This document shows positions 61,695 to 64,000 of a stretch of 64,000 nucleotides of DNA, in pieces. The notes beneath the pieces were generated by a model that was not told where the DNA came from, did not search any database, and saw only the letters and a list, made by a program, of their open reading frames with translations. Every line of letters starts with the position of its first letter. The first letter of the stretch is position 1. The DNA comes from Parahoeflea alexandrii (GTDB lineage Bacteria > Pseudomonadota > Alphaproteobacteria > Rhizobiales > Rhizobiaceae): positions 1 through 64,000 of the forward strand of contig NZ_JAAAML010000004.1 in assembly GCF_024105735.1 (NCBI RefSeq), written 5' to 3'. The position numbers and the translations under genes are program-made.

Positions 61695-61750
61695 CGTTTT
61701 GTCTCCGGTGCCTTTTGCGTGTGCCTATCAACGCATCATGCTCCGGCTTG

Positions 61751-61814
61751 TTCCCTCGACTGCGCATACGAGGCTTGGGAACTTCCGCGCGTGCTGCCCG
61801 TTTAGCCGGGCAGC
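61751..61814 (+). promoter_or_regulatory. Structured leader before the YqcI/YcgG-family gene
   Basis: The clear element is GCTGCCCG (61793-61800) pairing with CGGGCAGC (61807-61814), a perfect 8-bp stem with a 6-nt loop, 33 nt before the start codon. A weaker element upstream pairs TTCCC (61751-61755) with GGGAA (61777-61781) and TCG (61756-61758) with CGA (61769-61771). It may be a regulatory RNA leader; no known guanidine riboswitch consensus was recognised. Confidence 0.4.
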
Positions 61815-61847
61815 CTGCCTGTTGTGGCTTGTGGAGAGCGAGTACCG

Positions 61848-62507
61848 ATGAGCGACATTTCCAATTCTTTTCACCACTTCATCCGCAGTGCAGATTTTCC
61901 GTGTGTCGGCGCAAAGTCGGCGCTCGCACGCGACGCCTTGTCGATATTGCCGGCCGGCCAGATCGACGGCGCGACAGATGATGTCGAGATCCACCGCGCA
62001 CTGCGTGAATACAGCGACGGCCTTGATCACCAGAGCCCGATAGTCCGTTCCTTCGTCGTCATCTTCGATGGCCCCGACGGACTTGATGAAGAAGCCTTCG
62101 AGAAGGCGCTGTGGAACCGGCTGCAAAGCCTGCACAATCTTGATGTCGTCAGCGGCCAGCCATGGAACCAGGCCGTCGACCACGATCCGAAGTCTCCGCA
62201 TTTTTCGCTCAGTGTTGGCGGTGAGCCGTTCTTCGTCATCGGATTGCATCCAAATGCTTCGCGGCCAGCGCGCCGTTTCGAAAAGCCGGCACTGGTGTTC
62301 AACTCTCATCTGCAGTTCGAGAAGCTCCGCTCAGACGGGCGGTTCGACAAGATGAAGGAAATCATCCGCAACCGCGACGAAGCGCTCGCCGGCAGCATAA
62401 ACCCGATGCTCAGCGATCATGGCGAAGCCTCGGAAGCCCGCCAGTACAGCGGGCGCGCCGTCGAACCCGAATGGAAATGTCCATTTGCACACAAGGAAAT
62501 CGCCTGA
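61848..62507 (+). CDS. YqcI/YcgG-family protein (possible haem-dependent N-oxygenase)
   Basis: The 219-aa protein has the family N-terminus FIRSADFPCVGAKSAL with C19, a central block 'SPHFSLSVGGEPFFVIGLHPNA' and the C-terminal WKCPF with C211. YqcI/YcgG proteins include haem-dependent N-hydroxylases of guanidino amino acids. Here the gene is followed after 1 bp by a DUF1989 gene, and DUF1989 proteins include carboxyguanidine/urea-related enzymes. Thus N-oxygenation of a guanidine- or urea-like compound is a plausible role, though unproved. The start is ATG 61848 after GTGGAGAG. Confidence 0.78.
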   Translation: MSDISNSFHHFIRSADFPCVGAKSALARDALSILPAGQIDGATDDVEIHRALREYSDGLDHQSPIVRSFVVIFDGPDGLDEEAFEKALWNRLQSLHNLDVVSGQPWNQAVDHDPKSPHFSLSVGGEPFFVIGLHPNASRPARRFEKPALVFNSHLQFEKLRSDGRFDKMKEIIRNRDEALAGSINPMLSDHGEASEARQYSGRAVEPEWKCPFAHKEIA

Positions 62508-62508
62508 A

Positions 62509-63099
62509 ATGACCATTCGTATCCCACCCCGCAGCGGCACCGCGTTTGAACTGAAGAAAGGTCAGTTGCTGACCGTTTTCGACCCGAAAGGCGAACAGGT
62601 CTCCGACCTTGTGGCCTTCAACGCGCATGATAGGCGCGAGTATCTCTCTTCCGGCAGATCGATCGACTACGCCGGAAGGATGTTCCTGAGCACGGACGAC
62701 ATCCTCTATTCAAACCGGTCTGTGCCGATGCTGACCATTGTCGAGGACGAAGTTGGCCGCCATGATTTCAGCCTTACGCCGTGCTCGCGCGAGACTTTCA
62801 GCATCATCTATGGAGACGAGGATCCGCACCATGGCTGCCAGGGCAATCTCGAGATGGCACTGGCACCCTACGGCATAGGCCCGGACGCAATCCCGATTGC
62901 GTTCAATGTCTTCATGCATGTGGCGGTGGACAGTGACAGTGGCGAGATCAAGGTGCTGCCGCCGAAGAGCAAGCCGGGTGAGAAGACCGTGTTCCGCGCA
63001 GAAATGGACCTGGTCGTGGCGATGACCGCCTGTTCCGCCGGCCAGTCGAACAACTTCCGCTACAAGCCGATCGACTACCGTGTCAGCGACGCAGCCTGA
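62509..63099 (+). CDS. DUF1989 / urea-carboxylase-associated family protein
   Basis: A 196-aa protein with the DUF1989 fold. GKGQLLTV-type 'KKGQLLTVFDPKGEQVSDLV' is the N-terminal strand set, and the hallmark metal region is C92 in LTPCSRE with H107/H108 and C110 in DPHHGCQGNL. A later MTACSAG gives another Cys. The start ATG lies 1 bp after the YqcI stop, so the pair is co-translated. DUF1989 members act in guanidine/urea-type nitrogen metabolism; an exact reaction is unknown. Confidence 0.8.
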   Translation: MTIRIPPRSGTAFELKKGQLLTVFDPKGEQVSDLVAFNAHDRREYLSSGRSIDYAGRMFLSTDDILYSNRSVPMLTIVEDEVGRHDFSLTPCSRETFSIIYGDEDPHHGCQGNLEMALAPYGIGPDAIPIAFNVFMHVAVDSDSGEIKVLPPKSKPGEKTVFRAEMDLVVAMTACSAGQSNNFRYKPIDYRVSDAA

Positions 63100-63126
63100 C
63101 ACGCGGCTTAACACCCCTGGCCCGGC

Positions 63127-64000
63127 CTAGAAGATCACCCCCGGCAGCCAGGTAGCGAGTTGCGGCAGCATCCAGACCAGCGAGATGCCGATTATCTGCA
63201 GGCCGATGAAGGGAATAACGCCGGCATAGATCTGCCCGGTGGCGATTTCGGGCGGAGCGGCACCGCGCAGGTAGAACAGGGAAAAGCCGAAGGGCGGGGT
63301 GAGGAAGCTGGTCTGCAGGTTGACCGCCAGCAGCACGCCAAGCCAGATCGGGTCGTGGCCCATGACGATCAGCGTCGGGGCAATCAACGGCAGCACGATT
63401 ACCGAGATCTCGACGAAATCGAGGAAGAAGCCAAGCACAAAGACGAAGGCCATGCAGAACAGCAGCGCGCCCATCGGTCCGCCCGGCATGTTGGTCAGGA
63501 TGTGAGCCACCCGTTCCTCCCCGCCCAAGCCGATGAAGACCAGCGAAAACATGCCCGCCGCCAGTATGGTGGCGAAGATCATCGCCGTCATGGTGAGCGT
63601 TGAATCGACAGCACCGTGAAGGCTCCTCGTCCGAAGCGTCGCGTAGAGCGCCGCAATGATCGCCACCGCACCGACTATGGTCAGCACGATGTACAGCCCC
63701 CCGGCGGCCAGAGACATGAACTCGAGATCGCTACGCTGCAAGCGGACCGGAAACAGGCCGGCAAGGATTGCGAGGCATACCAGGGCCGCGGTGCCGAACA
63801 GAATGAGGCGCGGGTGCATCCCGACCCGGATCCCCGCCATCAGCAAGGCGCCGATGGCGCCGACGGCGGCGGCTTCCGTTGGTGTGGCAACGCCACCGAG
63901 GATGGCGCCCAGAACCGCGAAAATCAGCAGCACCGGAGGCAAGATCGCCGAGATGATTTCAAGCCGGTCGGGCCTTGGTGTGTCGAGTGTCGCGGGCGGC
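63127..64000 (-). CDS. TRAP transporter large permease, C-terminal part
   Basis: About 290 C-terminal residues of a DctM-type large permease; the 5' end is beyond the right edge. It carries 'GGVATPTEAAAVGAIGALLMA' and 'NLQTSFLTPPFGFSLFYLRG', typical of the longer 'mannitol/chloroaromatic' TRAP permeases. The reading frame stays open through the edge (ATLDTPRPDRL upstream of the first candidate start). It faces the DUF1989 gene convergently, so any binding protein must lie to the right. Confidence 0.85.
   Translation of the reverse strand, partial: PPATLDTPRPDRLEIISAILPPVLLIFAVLGAILGGVATPTEAAAVGAIGALLMAGIRVGMHPRLILFGTAALVCLAILAGLFPVRLQRSDLEFMSLAAGGLYIVLTIVGAVAIIAALYATLRTRSLHGAVDSTLTMTAMIFATILAAGMFSLVFIGLGGEERVAHILTNMPGGPMGALLFCMAFVFVLGFFLDFVEISVIVLPLIAPTLIVMGHDPIWLGVLLAVNLQTSFLTPPFGFSLFYLRGAAPPEIATGQIYAGVIPFIGLQIIGISLVWMLPQLATWLPGVIF

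Noticed and set aside
61695..61847. Guanidine riboswitch upstream of the YqcI/DUF1989 genes
   Set aside because: The leader has a strong hairpin, but I could not match the paired ACGR loops of guanidine-II or the layout of other guanidine classes.

Overview
This 64 kb window is GC-rich, densely coding DNA that reads as an accessory catabolic region of an alphaproteobacterium. Gene content points to Hyphomicrobiales (Rhizobium/Phyllobacterium/Hoeflea-like) or a marine Rhodobacterales relative. That placement is inferred from gene families and operon style (many 4-bp ATGA overlaps, many ABC and TRAP importers), not from a marker gene. I see no rRNA, tRNA, IS element, integrase, CRISPR array or replication gene. 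The window is almost entirely import-plus-catabolism cassettes, each with its own regulator.

Layout: (1) 1-5.0 kb, a ribose-type sugar ABC importer with the start of a TIM-barrel sugar isomerase, divergent from a LacI regulator across an array of near-palindromic operators. (2) 5.1-16.9 kb, a three-gene unit of two regulators (tandem HxlR and IclR) and a thioesterase, then a carotenoid-oxygenase-family gene divergent from an operon of hydrolase, flavin oxygenase, acyl-CoA synthetase, thiolase and a TRAP transporter. One 10-bp box sits before both divergent genes. (3) 17.0-26.7 kb, a ten-gene GntR-led operon: BMP-type nucleoside ABC importer, nicotinamidase-like hydrolase, PfkB kinase, nucleoside phosphorylase, SIS isomerase and aldehyde dehydrogenase. 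(4) 27.2-29.5 kb, Lrp regulator, DmdA-like GcvT enzyme and OsmC. (5) 29.8-39.4 kb, a hydroxyquinol pathway (FAD hydroxylase, intradiol dioxygenase, maleylacetate reductase) with a Liv-type ABC importer embedded in it and a divergent LysR gene. (6) 39.4-45.0 kb, a dipeptide/oligopeptide ABC importer. (7) 45.5-47.7 kb, a ChaN-like protein and a photolyase-like flavoprotein lacking the usual N-terminal antenna domain. (8) 48.2-54.4 kb, a TRAP importer with cyclase-family hydrolase, BKACE enzyme, SMP-30 lactonase-like protein and OsmC. (9) 54.7-60.2 kb, a GH2 beta-mannosidase-like enzyme and gabT-gabD. (10) 60.3-64 kb, a membrane-anchored EEP-family protein with a small partner, a YqcI/YcgG-family protein coupled to a DUF1989 protein, and the C-terminal part of a TRAP large permease.

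The strongest candidates for undescribed biology are the nicotinamidase/phosphorylase/PfkB/SIS/ALDH nucleoside operon, the BKACE-cyclase-lactonase TRAP operon, the YqcI-DUF1989 pair behind a structured leader, and the truncated or rearranged photolyase-like protein. At the DNA level, hairpins recur just after substrate-binding-protein genes, and several operators overlap promoters or start codons.
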